A stretch of 64,000 nucleotides of DNA, taken from assembly GCF_005503145.1 (NCBI RefSeq), contig NZ_SCNV01000017.1, forward strand, positions 1 to 64,000, written 5' to 3'. Both the position numbers and the translations under genes were made by a program. The stretch is from Burkholderia sp. 4M9327F10 (GTDB lineage Bacteria; Pseudomonadota; Gammaproteobacteria; Burkholderiales; Burkholderiaceae). A model generated the notes under the pieces. The model was not told the origin of the DNA, searched no databases, and saw only the letters and a list, made by a program, of their open reading frames with translations. Shown in pieces: positions 50,849-59,418 of the stretch (the stretch's first letter is position 1; every line of letters begins with the position of its first letter).

Positions 50849-52549
50849 ATGACGCCACGAATGAACGGGGAATGGACAGGATTGATGGAACTGACGGACG
50901 GGTCTGCAACGAACCGGGTCGGACAGTGCCTGGCCGGCATATTTCTGGTGAGCGGCATGACGCTGGCAGCGGGGGCGCGCGCCCAGGGCACGACGCCCGC
51001 CGCGGCGACACCGTCCGCGCCGGCAGCCGCCGCGCCTGCGCCGGCAAACGCACAAGGACAGCCGTCGAGCTTCGATGTGAACGAATTCATCGTGAGAGGC
51101 AATACGACGCTGCAAAGCCTGGATATCGAAAAAGCGGTCTACCCGTTCGAAGGCCCGGGCAGGACGCTTGCGGACGTGAACGCGGCGCGTGACGCTCTGC
51201 AGAAGGTCTACCAGGACAAGGGCTACCAGTCCGTCGTGGTCGAGTTGCCGCAGCAGCAGGTGAAGAACGGCGTCATCGTGCTGCAGGTAGTCGAGGCGAA
51301 GGTCGGGCGGCTGCGGGTGGAGGGCGCGAAATACGATTCGCCGCAAGCCATCCGTGAAGCGGTGCCGGCGCTTACCGAAGGAGCGGTGCCGGACTTCACG
51401 GCCGCACAGCAGCAACTGACCGATCTCAACAAATCGCCGGATCGCCAGGTGGTCCCGGTGCTCAAGCCGGGCACGCTGCCGCAGACGGTGGACGTGGACC
51501 TGAAGGTCGACGACCAGAGCCCCGCGCACGGCAGCCTCGAGCTGAACAACGACCAGAGCCCGGACACCTCCGTGCTCCGTACGGTCGCCTCGCTGAGCTA
51601 TTCGAACCTCTGGCAGCTCGGGCATGTGATCTCGGGCAGCTTCCTGCTCGCGCCACAGCATCCACAGGATGCGCAGGTCTATTCGTTCTCGTACCTTGCG
51701 CCGCTGCAGGGTACGAACTGGAGCCTGCTCGCGACGGCATACCACTCGAACAGCAACGTGGCCTCGCTCGGCGGCACGAATGTGCTGGGCAAGGGCACGT
51801 CGTTCGGCTTCACGGCGATCTATGCGCTGCCTTCGACCGATACGTATTCGCAGTCGGTGAGCATCGAGATCGATCACAAGCACTTCGACGAGGACGACAC
51901 GATTGCCGGGACCACGTCGTCGGCGCCGCTGACCTACGTACCGGTGACCTTGGCCTACAACGGGCAGCTGACCCGCAAGAACTCGCAGACGTCGTTCTCC
52001 GCGTCGGTCACAACGAATATCCGCGGGATCGGCAGCGACGCCGATGCGTGGGACAACAAGCGCTACAACGCGACCGCGGACTTTATCTACGGCAAGTTCT
52101 CCGTGAACCACACGCAGGACCTGGATCACGACATTCAGGTCAATGGGCGCGTGTCGGGCCAGTTTGCGAACTCGCCGCTGGTATCGAGCGAGCAGTTCTC
52201 GGCGGGCGGGATCAATACGGTCCGCGGCTATCTGGAAGCGGAAGACACGGCTGACAGCGGCGTGATCGGCTCGGTGGAGTTGCGCAGCCCCTCGATCGCG
52301 AAGTATGTCGGCAGCGCGGTCAATGAATGGCGCTTCCTCACGTTTGTGGATGCCGCGCACCTTTGGCTGCTGAGTCCCCTGCCGGAACAGATTTCGAGTT
52401 TCAACATGGTTTCGGCTGGACTGGGTACGCGCATGCAGCTCATGAAATACACGAGTGCGGATCTGGAGATGGCGTTTCCGTTGAAGGCGGGGACGTTCAC
52501 GAAGGCATACAACCCGCGCTTCGACTTTTACGTACGCGCAAGTTTCTGA
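50849..52549 (+). CDS. Two-partner secretion transporter TpsB (FhaC/ShlB family)
   Basis: This encodes about 566 residues of an outer-membrane Omp85-superfamily transporter. A signal peptide (LAGIFLVSGMTLAAGARA) is followed by an Ala/Pro-rich linker. The first POTRA domain runs about residues 65-140 (VNEFIVRGNTTLQSLDIEKA), and a second follows with VEAKVGRLRVEGAKYDSPQA. A 16-strand barrel makes up the rest. The key loop L6 motif VRGY is at residues 458-461 in SAGGINTVRGYLEAE. AAAGGGG at 50834-50840 supports the ATG at 50849. It should export the giant exoprotein encoded at 14-27 kb, the only TpsA candidate in the window. It heads the ExbB/ExbD/TonB gene array. Confidence 0.93.
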   Translation: MTPRMNGEWTGLMELTDGSATNRVGQCLAGIFLVSGMTLAAGARAQGTTPAAATPSAPAAAAPAPANAQGQPSSFDVNEFIVRGNTTLQSLDIEKAVYPFEGPGRTLADVNAARDALQKVYQDKGYQSVVVELPQQQVKNGVIVLQVVEAKVGRLRVEGAKYDSPQAIREAVPALTEGAVPDFTAAQQQLTDLNKSPDRQVVPVLKPGTLPQTVDVDLKVDDQSPAHGSLELNNDQSPDTSVLRTVASLSYSNLWQLGHVISGSFLLAPQHPQDAQVYSFSYLAPLQGTNWSLLATAYHSNSNVASLGGTNVLGKGTSFGFTAIYALPSTDTYSQSVSIEIDHKHFDEDDTIAGTTSSAPLTYVPVTLAYNGQLTRKNSQTSFSASVTTNIRGIGSDADAWDNKRYNATADFIYGKFSVNHTQDLDHDIQVNGRVSGQFANSPLVSSEQFSAGGINTVRGYLEAEDTADSGVIGSVELRSPSIAKYVGSAVNEWRFLTFVDAAHLWLLSPLPEQISSFNMVSAGLGTRMQLMKYTSADLEMAFPLKAGTFTKAYNPRFDFYVRASF

Positions 52550-52614
52550 CCGGTTTCTTTTATTGTGCTGCGCCGGCCTGACAGACCCCGGCCGGCTTAT
52601 CGGGGGAGTGGATT

Positions 52615-54426
52615 GTGAAGCGAGCTTTGTTCCTTTTAATGATGGTGCTGATGGGGTGCGTGCCGGGCGTGGCCAACGCGTGGTGGCAGAACGACTGGTC
52701 GTACCGTAAGGCGATCACGATCGATACGACGCCCAAGGGCGGCAACATCACGGAGCCGGCAGGCCGTGTGCCGCTGCTGATCCGTCTGCACTCGGGTAAC
52801 TTCCAGTTCGACGGACTGCAGGATGGCGGGACGGATATCCGGTTCGTCGCGGCCGACGACAAGACGCCGCTTAACTATCAGATCGGGCAGTACGACGCGG
52901 TACTCGGCGTCGCGCTGATCTGGGTCGACGTCCCGCAGTTCCCGGCGGCGTCCACCCAGTCGATCTGGATGTACTACGGCAACAAGAAGGCGCCGGACGG
53001 CGGCAAACCGGCCGAGACGTTCGATCCGGATTACACGCTGATCTGGCACTTCGACGGAGCATCGGGTACGCCGCCGAAAGATGTGACGGCGTATGGCAAC
53101 AACGCGCAGAACGCACCGGCGCGAACCGCCGAGGACGGCATTATCGGCCGCGCGGCGCAGTTCAACGGCACGCCGCTCAATATCGCGGCGAGCCCGTCGC
53201 TGGCGATTCCCGCGGGCGGCAACTTCACGTTCAGCGTCTGGGTGAAGCCCACCGCACTTGCACCGAATACGCTGCTCTACAGCCGTCGTGACGGCGCCAA
53301 TGCGCTGCTGATCGGGCTCGACAACGGCGTGCCGTTCGTCGAGGTCGACGGTGGCGCGTCGCCGGTGCGCACACCGGCAGGCCAGGCCGTCGCCGCCAAC
53401 CAGTGGAGCTATCTTGCCGCGACGGCAGATGGTCATAACGTGACGCTCTATGTGGGTGGCAAACAGGTCGCGCAGGTTCCGGCCAGCCTGCCCGCGCTGA
53501 ATACGCCTGCGGCGGTCGGCGGTGATGTCGCCGCCGGGACCGCAGCGCCGGGCGCCGGTGGTTACGTCGGCGAGATGGATGAACTGCGCCTGTCGAAGGT
53601 GGCGCGCTCGCCGACCCTGCTCGCGATCGATGCGATGAGCCAGGGCGCCGAATCGAAACTCGTGAACTACGGCGCCGACGAGAAACAGTCCGGCTTCGGG
53701 TTCGGCTACTTCGGCGTGATCGTCAAGTCGGTGACGGTGGATGCGTGGGTGGTGATCGTGATCCTGCTGGCGATGGCGGTGATCTCGTGGATCGTGATGT
53801 GGAACAAGGCGAACTACGTGGGCGCCGTGGACAAGGCCAACGGTTTCTTCGTGCGGCGCTTCCGCGAAGTGGCCGGCCGGCACCTGGTCGGCCTTGCCCA
53901 CATTGACGAGAAATCGGATGACGGCCGGCGCCTGCGTGAGTCCTCGCTGTACCGCCTCTACCGCGCGGGCGTGGCGGAAATCCACAGTCGCGTCGACAGC
54001 AGCGGCCGCACGCTGATCACCGCGGAGTCGATCGAAGCGATCCGCGCAACGATGGATGCCACGCTCGTACGCGAGAACCAGCGGCTGTCGAAATCGATGG
54101 TACTGCTGACGATTGCCATCTCCGGCGGCCCGTTTCTCGGTCTGCTGGGCACGGTGGTGGGCGTGATGATCACGTTCGCGGCGATTGCCGCGGCCGGCGA
54201 TGTGAACGTCAACGCAATCGCTCCGGGTATCGCGGCGGCGCTGCTCGCCACCGTCACGGGTCTGTTCGTCGCGATCCCCGCGCTCTTTGGCTACAACTAC
54301 CTGCTGATCCGCAACAAGAACGTCACGGCAAACATGCAGGTGTTCGTGGACGAATTCGTCACGCGTCTGGCGGAAGCCCATCGCAATCCGGACCACTCGC
54401 TGGCCGCGGAAGTCAGTGGAGTCTAG
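52615..54426 (+). CDS. DUF2341-LamG-ExbB/TolQ fusion, proton-channel subunit
   Basis: This encodes 603 residues. A signal peptide (FLLMMVLMGCVPGVANA) leads to a DUF2341-like domain (WWQNDWSYRKAITIDT, IWMYYGNKKAPDGG). A LamG/concanavalin-like domain comes next (about 145-345: GIIGRAAQFNGTPLNIA, GGYVGEMDELRLSKVARSP). The C-terminal 230 residues are an ExbB/TolQ/MotA-type proton channel: a helix near residue 375 (AWVVIVILLAMAVISWIVMW), then GPFLGLLGTVVGVMITFAAI and AALLATVTGLFVAIPALFGY. Ordinary ExbB has no such periplasmic carbohydrate-binding-like part. The GTG start is preceded by GGGGGAG. It is followed by exbD and tonB, so it should form their energised complex. Confidence 0.88.
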   Translation: MKRALFLLMMVLMGCVPGVANAWWQNDWSYRKAITIDTTPKGGNITEPAGRVPLLIRLHSGNFQFDGLQDGGTDIRFVAADDKTPLNYQIGQYDAVLGVALIWVDVPQFPAASTQSIWMYYGNKKAPDGGKPAETFDPDYTLIWHFDGASGTPPKDVTAYGNNAQNAPARTAEDGIIGRAAQFNGTPLNIAASPSLAIPAGGNFTFSVWVKPTALAPNTLLYSRRDGANALLIGLDNGVPFVEVDGGASPVRTPAGQAVAANQWSYLAATADGHNVTLYVGGKQVAQVPASLPALNTPAAVGGDVAAGTAAPGAGGYVGEMDELRLSKVARSPTLLAIDAMSQGAESKLVNYGADEKQSGFGFGYFGVIVKSVTVDAWVVIVILLAMAVISWIVMWNKANYVGAVDKANGFFVRRFREVAGRHLVGLAHIDEKSDDGRRLRESSLYRLYRAGVAEIHSRVDSSGRTLITAESIEAIRATMDATLVRENQRLSKSMVLLTIAISGGPFLGLLGTVVGVMITFAAIAAAGDVNVNAIAPGIAAALLATVTGLFVAIPALFGYNYLLIRNKNVTANMQVFVDEFVTRLAEAHRNPDHSLAAEVSGV

Positions 54427-54440
54427 GGGAGACACGCACC

Positions 54441-54851
54441 ATGCAGGTTCAGGACGACGACAAGCCATACGACGACATCAACATCACGCCGATGCTGGAC
54501 CTGGCGTACGTGCTGCTGATCATTTTTATCATCATGACGACCGCTTCGGTGCAGGGCATCAAGGTCGACCTGCCGAAGGCGAGTTCGTCGGCGAGTCTGG
54601 CGAAACCGCAGACAAAGGCGATCACGGTGTCGGACTCGGGCCAGATCTATCTCGATGCCTATCCGGTGTCGATGGACGAACTGGAGAGCCGGCTGCGCAC
54701 GATCAAGGCGACGACACCGGATGTGCCGATCGTGCTCAAGGGCGATTCGACCGTGGCGTACCAGAAGGTGATGGACGTGCTGGACCTGCTGCGCCGCCTC
54801 GACCTGTCGCAGGTGGGACTGGTTACCGGCAAGGCGCCGCAGGGCAGCTAG
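54441..54851 (+). CDS. exbD: ExbD/TolR-type proton-channel subunit
   Basis: This encodes 136 residues of an ExbD-type protein. The short cytoplasmic start MQVQDDDKPYDDINITPML leads into one membrane helix bearing the essential proton-carrying Asp20 (PMLDLAYVLLIIFIIM). The periplasmic domain shows the ExbD pattern VDLPKASS, ITVSDSGQIYLDAYPV and VPIVLKGDSTVAYQKVMDVL. It lies 14 bp after the ExbB fusion gene and 9 bp before tonB, so the three make one energy module. With ExbB it should convert proton flow into movement of TonB. Confidence 0.93.
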   Translation: MQVQDDDKPYDDINITPMLDLAYVLLIIFIIMTTASVQGIKVDLPKASSSASLAKPQTKAITVSDSGQIYLDAYPVSMDELESRLRTIKATTPDVPIVLKGDSTVAYQKVMDVLDLLRRLDLSQVGLVTGKAPQGS

Positions 54852-54860
54852 GGACCCGCC

Positions 54861-55562
54861 ATGGAAATGACCTATAGCAATGGCGACGATCCCAAGGGCT
54901 GGCGCCGCTACGTGAGGCCCGTTGTCACCGGGCTGATCGTGCTGGGTGTGGCGGCGCTCGTCTGGCACTTCGCGAGCGACACGGCGGGCGTGAAGCGTAC
55001 CGAGGCGCCGCAGGTGACGACGGTGATTCCGTTGCCGCCTCCGCCGCCTCCGCCGCCGAAGGTGAAGCCGCCGCCCGAAAAGCAGCAGGAAGTGCAGACA
55101 CCGACGCTCAAGCCGACGGTGGCGCCGAAGCCGTCCGAGACGCCGAAACCGTCGGACAACCAGCCGAAGCAGATGACGATGAATGCAGCGGCGCAGGCGG
55201 GCACGGACAACTTCGCCATCGGCGCGGGCGACGGCTCGGGCATGACCGGTAGCGGTGGGGGCGGGGCATTCGGCAACGCGACCTATACCCAGTACCTGGT
55301 CTACACGCTACAGCGCGTCGTGGAAGGCGATAAGCGGGTGCAGGACTCGGGCGGCGGGTCGCGCTTTGCGGTGGGCGTGAACGTCTGGCTGGAGTCGTCC
55401 GGCCGGATCACGAAGGTAACGATCGGGCAGTCCACCGGGGATCCGAAGCTGGATGCGGCGGTCGTCGACGCGCTGCAGACGCTGGGCCGGCTCGATGAGC
55501 CGCCGCCGCCGTCATGGCAGTACCCCGTGCGACTGAATCTGCAGGGACGCCAGCCGGGCTGA
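54861..55562 (+). CDS. TonB-family energy transducer
   Basis: This encodes 233 residues of a TonB-like protein. A short cytoplasmic N-terminus and one membrane helix (VVTGLIVLGVAALVWHFAS, residues about 21-40) are followed by a Pro-rich spacer with eight consecutive prolines and Lys-Pro/Glu-Pro runs. A Gly-rich hinge (DGSGMTGSGGGGAFGN) leads to a TonB_C domain: YTQYLVYTLQRVVEG, VNVWLESSGRITKVTIGQST, LDAAVVDALQTLGRLDEPPP. It should span the periplasm and act on an outer-membrane partner. No classical TonB-dependent receptor lies in the window, so TpsB, the porin or an unlinked receptor are the candidates. Confidence 0.9.
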   Translation: MEMTYSNGDDPKGWRRYVRPVVTGLIVLGVAALVWHFASDTAGVKRTEAPQVTTVIPLPPPPPPPPKVKPPPEKQQEVQTPTLKPTVAPKPSETPKPSDNQPKQMTMNAAAQAGTDNFAIGAGDGSGMTGSGGGGAFGNATYTQYLVYTLQRVVEGDKRVQDSGGGSRFAVGVNVWLESSGRITKVTIGQSTGDPKLDAAVVDALQTLGRLDEPPPPSWQYPVRLNLQGRQPG

Positions 55563-55633
55563 CAGGGGATACGCGATTTGCGCCTGAAGCTCTATACGAA
55601 ACAACGGAAAACAGCAGTCAAGTGGAGAATTTG

Positions 55634-57517
55634 ATGATCAAAATGATGAGAGTACGGGGTGGCGGCCAGACCGGCGGAGGAACCTCCGCACGAAGTTCGT
55701 TACGCCGCTCGCGTATCAGTACCGGTGTGGCGCTGCTGACGCTCGGGATGACGTGCGCGGCGGCTGCGCAGGCGCAGTCGCTGGAGACCCAGGCCGCCAT
55801 GGGCGGCGCTGCCGGGGCAACTGCCGCGGCCGCCGCAGCGGCCGGCAGTGCGGCGCCCACCGAGAACACGGTGATCAACCTGATCAATCTGCTGGTCAAA
55901 CGCGGGGTGCTCACGAAGCAGAATGCGCAGGACCTGATCGCCGAAGCCCAGAACGAAGCGGCACAGGCGAAGGCGGCGCAGGCGAAAGCCGTTGCGGCGG
56001 TACCGGTGCCGTCTGCGGGGGCAACGGTTGTCAACGCGCCCACGCAACCGGGCGACGTGGCCGTGCCGTACATCCCGCAAGTGGTGCGGGACCAGATCCG
56101 CGATCAGGTGAAGCAGGAAGTGGTGGCGCAGGCGAAGGCCGAGGACTGGGCGCAGCCGAACACGTTCCCGGACTGGATATCGCGCATCACGGTGAGCGGC
56201 GACGTGCGCGTGCGTGACGAGGGCGAGTTCTTCTCGCCGCGCAACGAGACCGGCGTGACGAACTTTGCGGCGATCAACTCGGGCACTCCCTACGACGTCA
56301 ATCCGAACACCAACACGAGCTCCCCACCGCTCCTGAACACCACCCAGGACCGCAACGAGGCCAGCGTGCGTGCGCGTCTGGGTGTGACCGCCATACTCTC
56401 GGACCAGTTGAGCACCGGCGTGCAACTGGCGAGCGGCGACACCGACGGGCCGGCATCTACCACCACGCTGCTCGGCAACGATTTCGGCAAACAGAATATC
56501 TGGCTGAACCAGGCCTGGGTCAAGTATCAGCCCGTACCCTGGCTGAACGTCACGGCAGGCCGCTTCGACAATCCGTTCTTCTCGTCCGATCTGCTCTTCT
56601 CGAAGGACCTGGAGTTCGACGGCATTGCCACGAGCTTCCGCCATCTGCTGCCGGGTAACGACAACGTGACGCTGTTCGGTACGGCCGGTGCGTTCCCGAT
56701 CCAGTACAGCTCGGACGGCTTCCTTGGGCAAAACGCGGATTCTACCTCCAGCAACACGAAGTGGATGCTGGGCGCGCAGCTTGGCGCTGAATGGAAGATC
56801 GACGACCAGAACAAGGTCAAAGGCGCGATTGCGTACTACGACTTCATGAACCTGAAGGGAGCGTTCTCCGCGCCGTGCGCGCTGTACCTGGGCGCGACGA
56901 GCTGCAGTACCGACGACGATGCGCCCGCTTTCATGCAAAAGGGCAACACGCTGATCGAGCTGCGCAACATCGCGCAGAATCCGAATCTCGCGGCGGGCGA
57001 CACGCCTGAGCCGGAGCTCTTCGGGCTCGCCTACAACTACCGGCTGTTCGACGCCAAGCTCGAGTGGGATACCAAGCTGGCGGACCGCTTCAAGGTGCGG
57101 CTCGACGGCGAGTACGTGCGCAACCTGGCGTACAACACGAACAATGCGTTCAGCGCGGCTTCGACGCCGATCAACAACTACAACAACGCCGGTTCGTCAG
57201 TCAGCCAGAGCGACTACAAGAGCGGGCCGAACGGCTTCCTGTTCAAGGTGACGCTCGGCGAGCCGGATACGCTGGAGAAGGGTCAGTGGAACTTCTCGGT
57301 GACGTACAAGTATCTGGAACCGGACGCGGTGCTCGATGCATTCACCGATCCGGACTTCAACCTGGGTGGCACCAATGCGAAGGGCTACATCATCGGCGCG
57401 CAATATGCGGTCGCGCGCAACGCCTGGCTGTCTGCCCGCTACCTGAGCGCACGCGAAGTCTACGGTCCGCCGCTGTCGATCGACGTGCTGCAGCTCGAGC
57501 TTGACGCCCATTTCTGA
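55634..57517 (+). CDS. Putative outer-membrane porin (Porin_5-like)
   Basis: This encodes about 627 residues. A long signal peptide (STGVALLTLGMTCAAAAQAQ) leads to an Ala-rich N-terminal domain with a short SLH-like or helical region (VINLINLLVKRGVLTKQNAQ, DLIAEAQNEAAQ) and a segment ending WISRITVSGDVRVRDEGEFF. The rest is a beta-barrel of the 'putative porin' type: alternating aromatic strands, RARLGVTAILSDQLSTGVQL, and a C-terminal LQLELDAHF ending in Phe as outer-membrane proteins require. GGAG at 55624-55627 supports the ATG at 55634. It starts 71 bp after tonB. It may be the outer-membrane partner of this TonB or a structural barrel. Confidence 0.83.
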   Translation: MIKMMRVRGGGQTGGGTSARSSLRRSRISTGVALLTLGMTCAAAAQAQSLETQAAMGGAAGATAAAAAAAGSAAPTENTVINLINLLVKRGVLTKQNAQDLIAEAQNEAAQAKAAQAKAVAAVPVPSAGATVVNAPTQPGDVAVPYIPQVVRDQIRDQVKQEVVAQAKAEDWAQPNTFPDWISRITVSGDVRVRDEGEFFSPRNETGVTNFAAINSGTPYDVNPNTNTSSPPLLNTTQDRNEASVRARLGVTAILSDQLSTGVQLASGDTDGPASTTTLLGNDFGKQNIWLNQAWVKYQPVPWLNVTAGRFDNPFFSSDLLFSKDLEFDGIATSFRHLLPGNDNVTLFGTAGAFPIQYSSDGFLGQNADSTSSNTKWMLGAQLGAEWKIDDQNKVKGAIAYYDFMNLKGAFSAPCALYLGATSCSTDDDAPAFMQKGNTLIELRNIAQNPNLAAGDTPEPELFGLAYNYRLFDAKLEWDTKLADRFKVRLDGEYVRNLAYNTNNAFSAASTPINNYNNAGSSVSQSDYKSGPNGFLFKVTLGEPDTLEKGQWNFSVTYKYLEPDAVLDAFTDPDFNLGGTNAKGYIIGAQYAVARNAWLSARYLSAREVYGPPLSIDVLQLELDAHF

Positions 57518-57524
57518 GGCCGCC

Positions 57525-58232
57525 ATGAAATTACGTTATTCGGGTGTGGTGGCCGGTGGTGTGCTGTGTGGCGTGATGTTCAGCGCAATCCCAGCCTCGG
57601 CGCAGAGCATCGAAGACCGTCTGCGCAGCCAGCTGCGCGAGACGGCTACGCAGTTGCGCCAGTTGCAGGACAACCAGTCCCAGCTGGAGGCGGACAAAGC
57701 CGTGGCTGAGCAGCAGCGCGACAAGGCACTCGCCGACCTGAAGCAGGCGCAGGCGGATCTGGCGGCGACGAAAGGCAAGTCCAGTGCCGAGGTCGAAGCC
57801 GAACGCTCGCTGGCGACCGAAAAGGCCAGCCGCGCGCAGGACGACCAGCAGCTTGCGAAATATAAGTCCTCCTACGAAGACCTGCTGACGGTCTCACGTT
57901 CGCGTGATACCGAACGCACGCAATTGCAGACGCAGCTTAAAGGGCAGCAGACGCAGCTGCAGACGTGCGAGGCGAAGAACGCGCAGCTCTATCAGGTCGG
58001 CCATGAGATTCTCGACGCCTATGAGCACGTCGGAATCGGAACGGTGCTGAAGACACGCGAGCCGTTCGCGCAGAGCGAGCGCGTGAAGTACGACATGATC
58101 GCGCAGGAGTATGGCGACAAGCTCTATGCGGGGAAGTACGACCCGAATGCGGTGCCGCCCATGGTTGCGCCGGCGGCGCCGGCCGCAGCCTCTTCCACCG
58201 TCGGCTCGTCTGCGCCCGCGGCCTCGAAGTAA
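57525..58232 (+). CDS. Periplasmic coiled-coil protein
   Basis: This encodes 235 residues with a signal peptide (VVAGGVLCGVMFSAIPASA). Residues about 30-155 are a long coiled coil rich in Gln, Ala, Lys and Glu (LRQLQDNQSQLEADKAVAEQ, DKALADLKQAQADLAATKGK). A short globular part follows (LYQVGHEILDAYEHVGIGTV, then KTREPFAQSERVKYD), with an Ala/Pro/Ser-rich tail. GAGG at 57516-57519, over the porin stop, supports the ATG at 57525. No catalytic motif is visible. A structural or scaffolding role in the periplasm beside the porin is inferred from position only. Confidence 0.75.
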   Translation: MKLRYSGVVAGGVLCGVMFSAIPASAQSIEDRLRSQLRETATQLRQLQDNQSQLEADKAVAEQQRDKALADLKQAQADLAATKGKSSAEVEAERSLATEKASRAQDDQQLAKYKSSYEDLLTVSRSRDTERTQLQTQLKGQQTQLQTCEAKNAQLYQVGHEILDAYEHVGIGTVLKTREPFAQSERVKYDMIAQEYGDKLYAGKYDPNAVPPMVAPAAPAAASSTVGSSAPAASK

Positions 58233-58263
58233 CCAATACTGAATCTTGCAAAAGGATGGCCTC

Positions 58264-58842
58264 ATGACGACAGCAAAGGGTAGTGAAACGAAGACGGCCG
58301 GCGCGCCGGTGAGCGGCCTGGGCATCGCCCCGGTGGACGCGGTGAGCGTGGAACAGCTGGCCGATATATTCAGGTCGGCGGGCTATCGGGTGACGCCCGC
58401 CGAGCAGAACGGCCGTGTGCAACTGATGAGCGCAAGCCAGGGCGTAGGCTTCGTGGTGCGCTTCGGCAACCCCGGAGCAGCGGCGGACACGCACATCGAC
58501 TACACGCTCAGCTGTGCGATCCAGGTGCAGGGCGAGTTGCCGGCCGATCTCGTGCCCAGCTGGAACCGCACGAAGCGCTTTGCACGCCTTGCCGCACACC
58601 AGCAGTTCCTGCTGCTGGAGATGGACGTGATGGTGGCGGGCGGCGTCACCGAGCGCTACCTTCGCTCGACGATCGAGCTGTGGGACCGGCTCGTGCAGGA
58701 GTTCCTGCTGCACCTGCGCAACCGGCCGGCGATGGCGGTGGAGCAGGCCGCAACGCAGGCGGCAGCGCATACCCCTGTGGACGCCGGCGCCCAGGCGGGT
58801 GGGCCGGACGATGCAGACGGCTCAAAGGCCACGCTGCAATGA
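58264..58842 (+). CDS. YbjN-like domain protein
   Basis: This encodes about 192 residues without a signal peptide. Residues about 20-145 resemble the YbjN family, which has a type III secretion chaperone-like fold: VDAVSVEQLADIFRSAGYRV, VGFVVRFGNPGA, FARLAAHQQFLLLEMDVMVA, then the helix ELWDRLVQEFLLHLRN. The C-terminal 40 residues are low-complexity. AAAGGA at about 58250-58255 supports the ATG at 58264. The stop overlaps the next gene as ATGA. In this setting a cytoplasmic chaperone for the exported partner is a reasonable guess; the YbjN role itself is not settled. Confidence 0.7.
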   Translation: MTTAKGSETKTAGAPVSGLGIAPVDAVSVEQLADIFRSAGYRVTPAEQNGRVQLMSASQGVGFVVRFGNPGAAADTHIDYTLSCAIQVQGELPADLVPSWNRTKRFARLAAHQQFLLLEMDVMVAGGVTERYLRSTIELWDRLVQEFLLHLRNRPAMAVEQAATQAAAHTPVDAGAQAGGPDDADGSKATLQ

Positions 58843-59360
58843 ACCCGGGGAAGTCTGGCCGGTCCGGATCGGCATGGTCGCTCGGCGCGGCGCTGCTGGC
58901 GCTGACCGGTAGCGTCTGGGCCGGCGTGCAACCCCAGCCGGTGTCCGCAGATGCCGCCCCGCAGGCGTGGGTGGCCTATGCGCAGCGTGTCTCGGAGCGT
59001 CTCCAGTCGGCGCTGTCGGGGGACGCTGAAACGGCACAGCGTTTTGGTGCGTTCTTCGATGAATGGGTTGCCACCGATGCGCACACGGTACCGCCGTCCG
59101 CAGTGGTATCAAACGGCGGCCCGGCGTCCGATAGCGATGCCCTGCCTGCCGACGGCGCACTGCCGACGCTGAAGGTCCGGGTCTGGCTCGACCGGACAGG
59201 ATCGGTCACACGTGTGGAATTCGATGAGGCGGCAATCGGCGACGAGCGCGCGGCGGCAGATTTGCGGGCGTTGCTGCTGCAGCAGTCCGTGGGTGCGCCG
59301 CCGCCGCTGGCCATGAAACAGCCAGTGGTGATCCGGCTCGTGCCCGGAGCTCAGCTATAG
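58839..59360 (+). CDS. Secreted TonB_C-like domain protein, copy 1
   Basis: This encodes 173 residues with a signal peptide (LGAALLALTGSVWA). The mature protein begins AAPQAWVAYAQRVSERLQSA and has a C-terminal half resembling a TonB_C fold: LKVRVWLDRTGSVTRVEFDE, AADLRALLLQQSVGAPPPLA, VVIRLVPG. It has no membrane anchor or Pro-rich spacer, so it is not itself a TonB. It is a paralogue of the protein encoded at 63153-63629, sharing the AYAQ start, VW-x4-G-VT-V-FD and the APPP-type loop. The ATGA overlap couples it to the YbjN-like gene. It may modulate the TonB complex. Confidence 0.7.
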   Translation: MNPGKSGRSGSAWSLGAALLALTGSVWAGVQPQPVSADAAPQAWVAYAQRVSERLQSALSGDAETAQRFGAFFDEWVATDAHTVPPSAVVSNGGPASDSDALPADGALPTLKVRVWLDRTGSVTRVEFDEAAIGDERAAADLRALLLQQSVGAPPPLAMKQPVVIRLVPGAQL

Positions 59361-59418
59361 CACACAACGTCGTACCGGGGCGCTGCCACCGGTGAATCAA
59401 CCTGTAGTGGGAGTGAAA

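Noticed and set aside
50825..52360. 511-codon open frame on the minus strand
   Set aside because: It is a shadow of tpsB, with Arg/His/Val-rich composition and no recognisable domain.
52636..54468. 610-codon open frame on the minus strand
   Set aside because: It lies entirely opposite the DUF2341-ExbB gene. Its Arg/His-rich translation is typical of antisense frames in GC-rich DNA.
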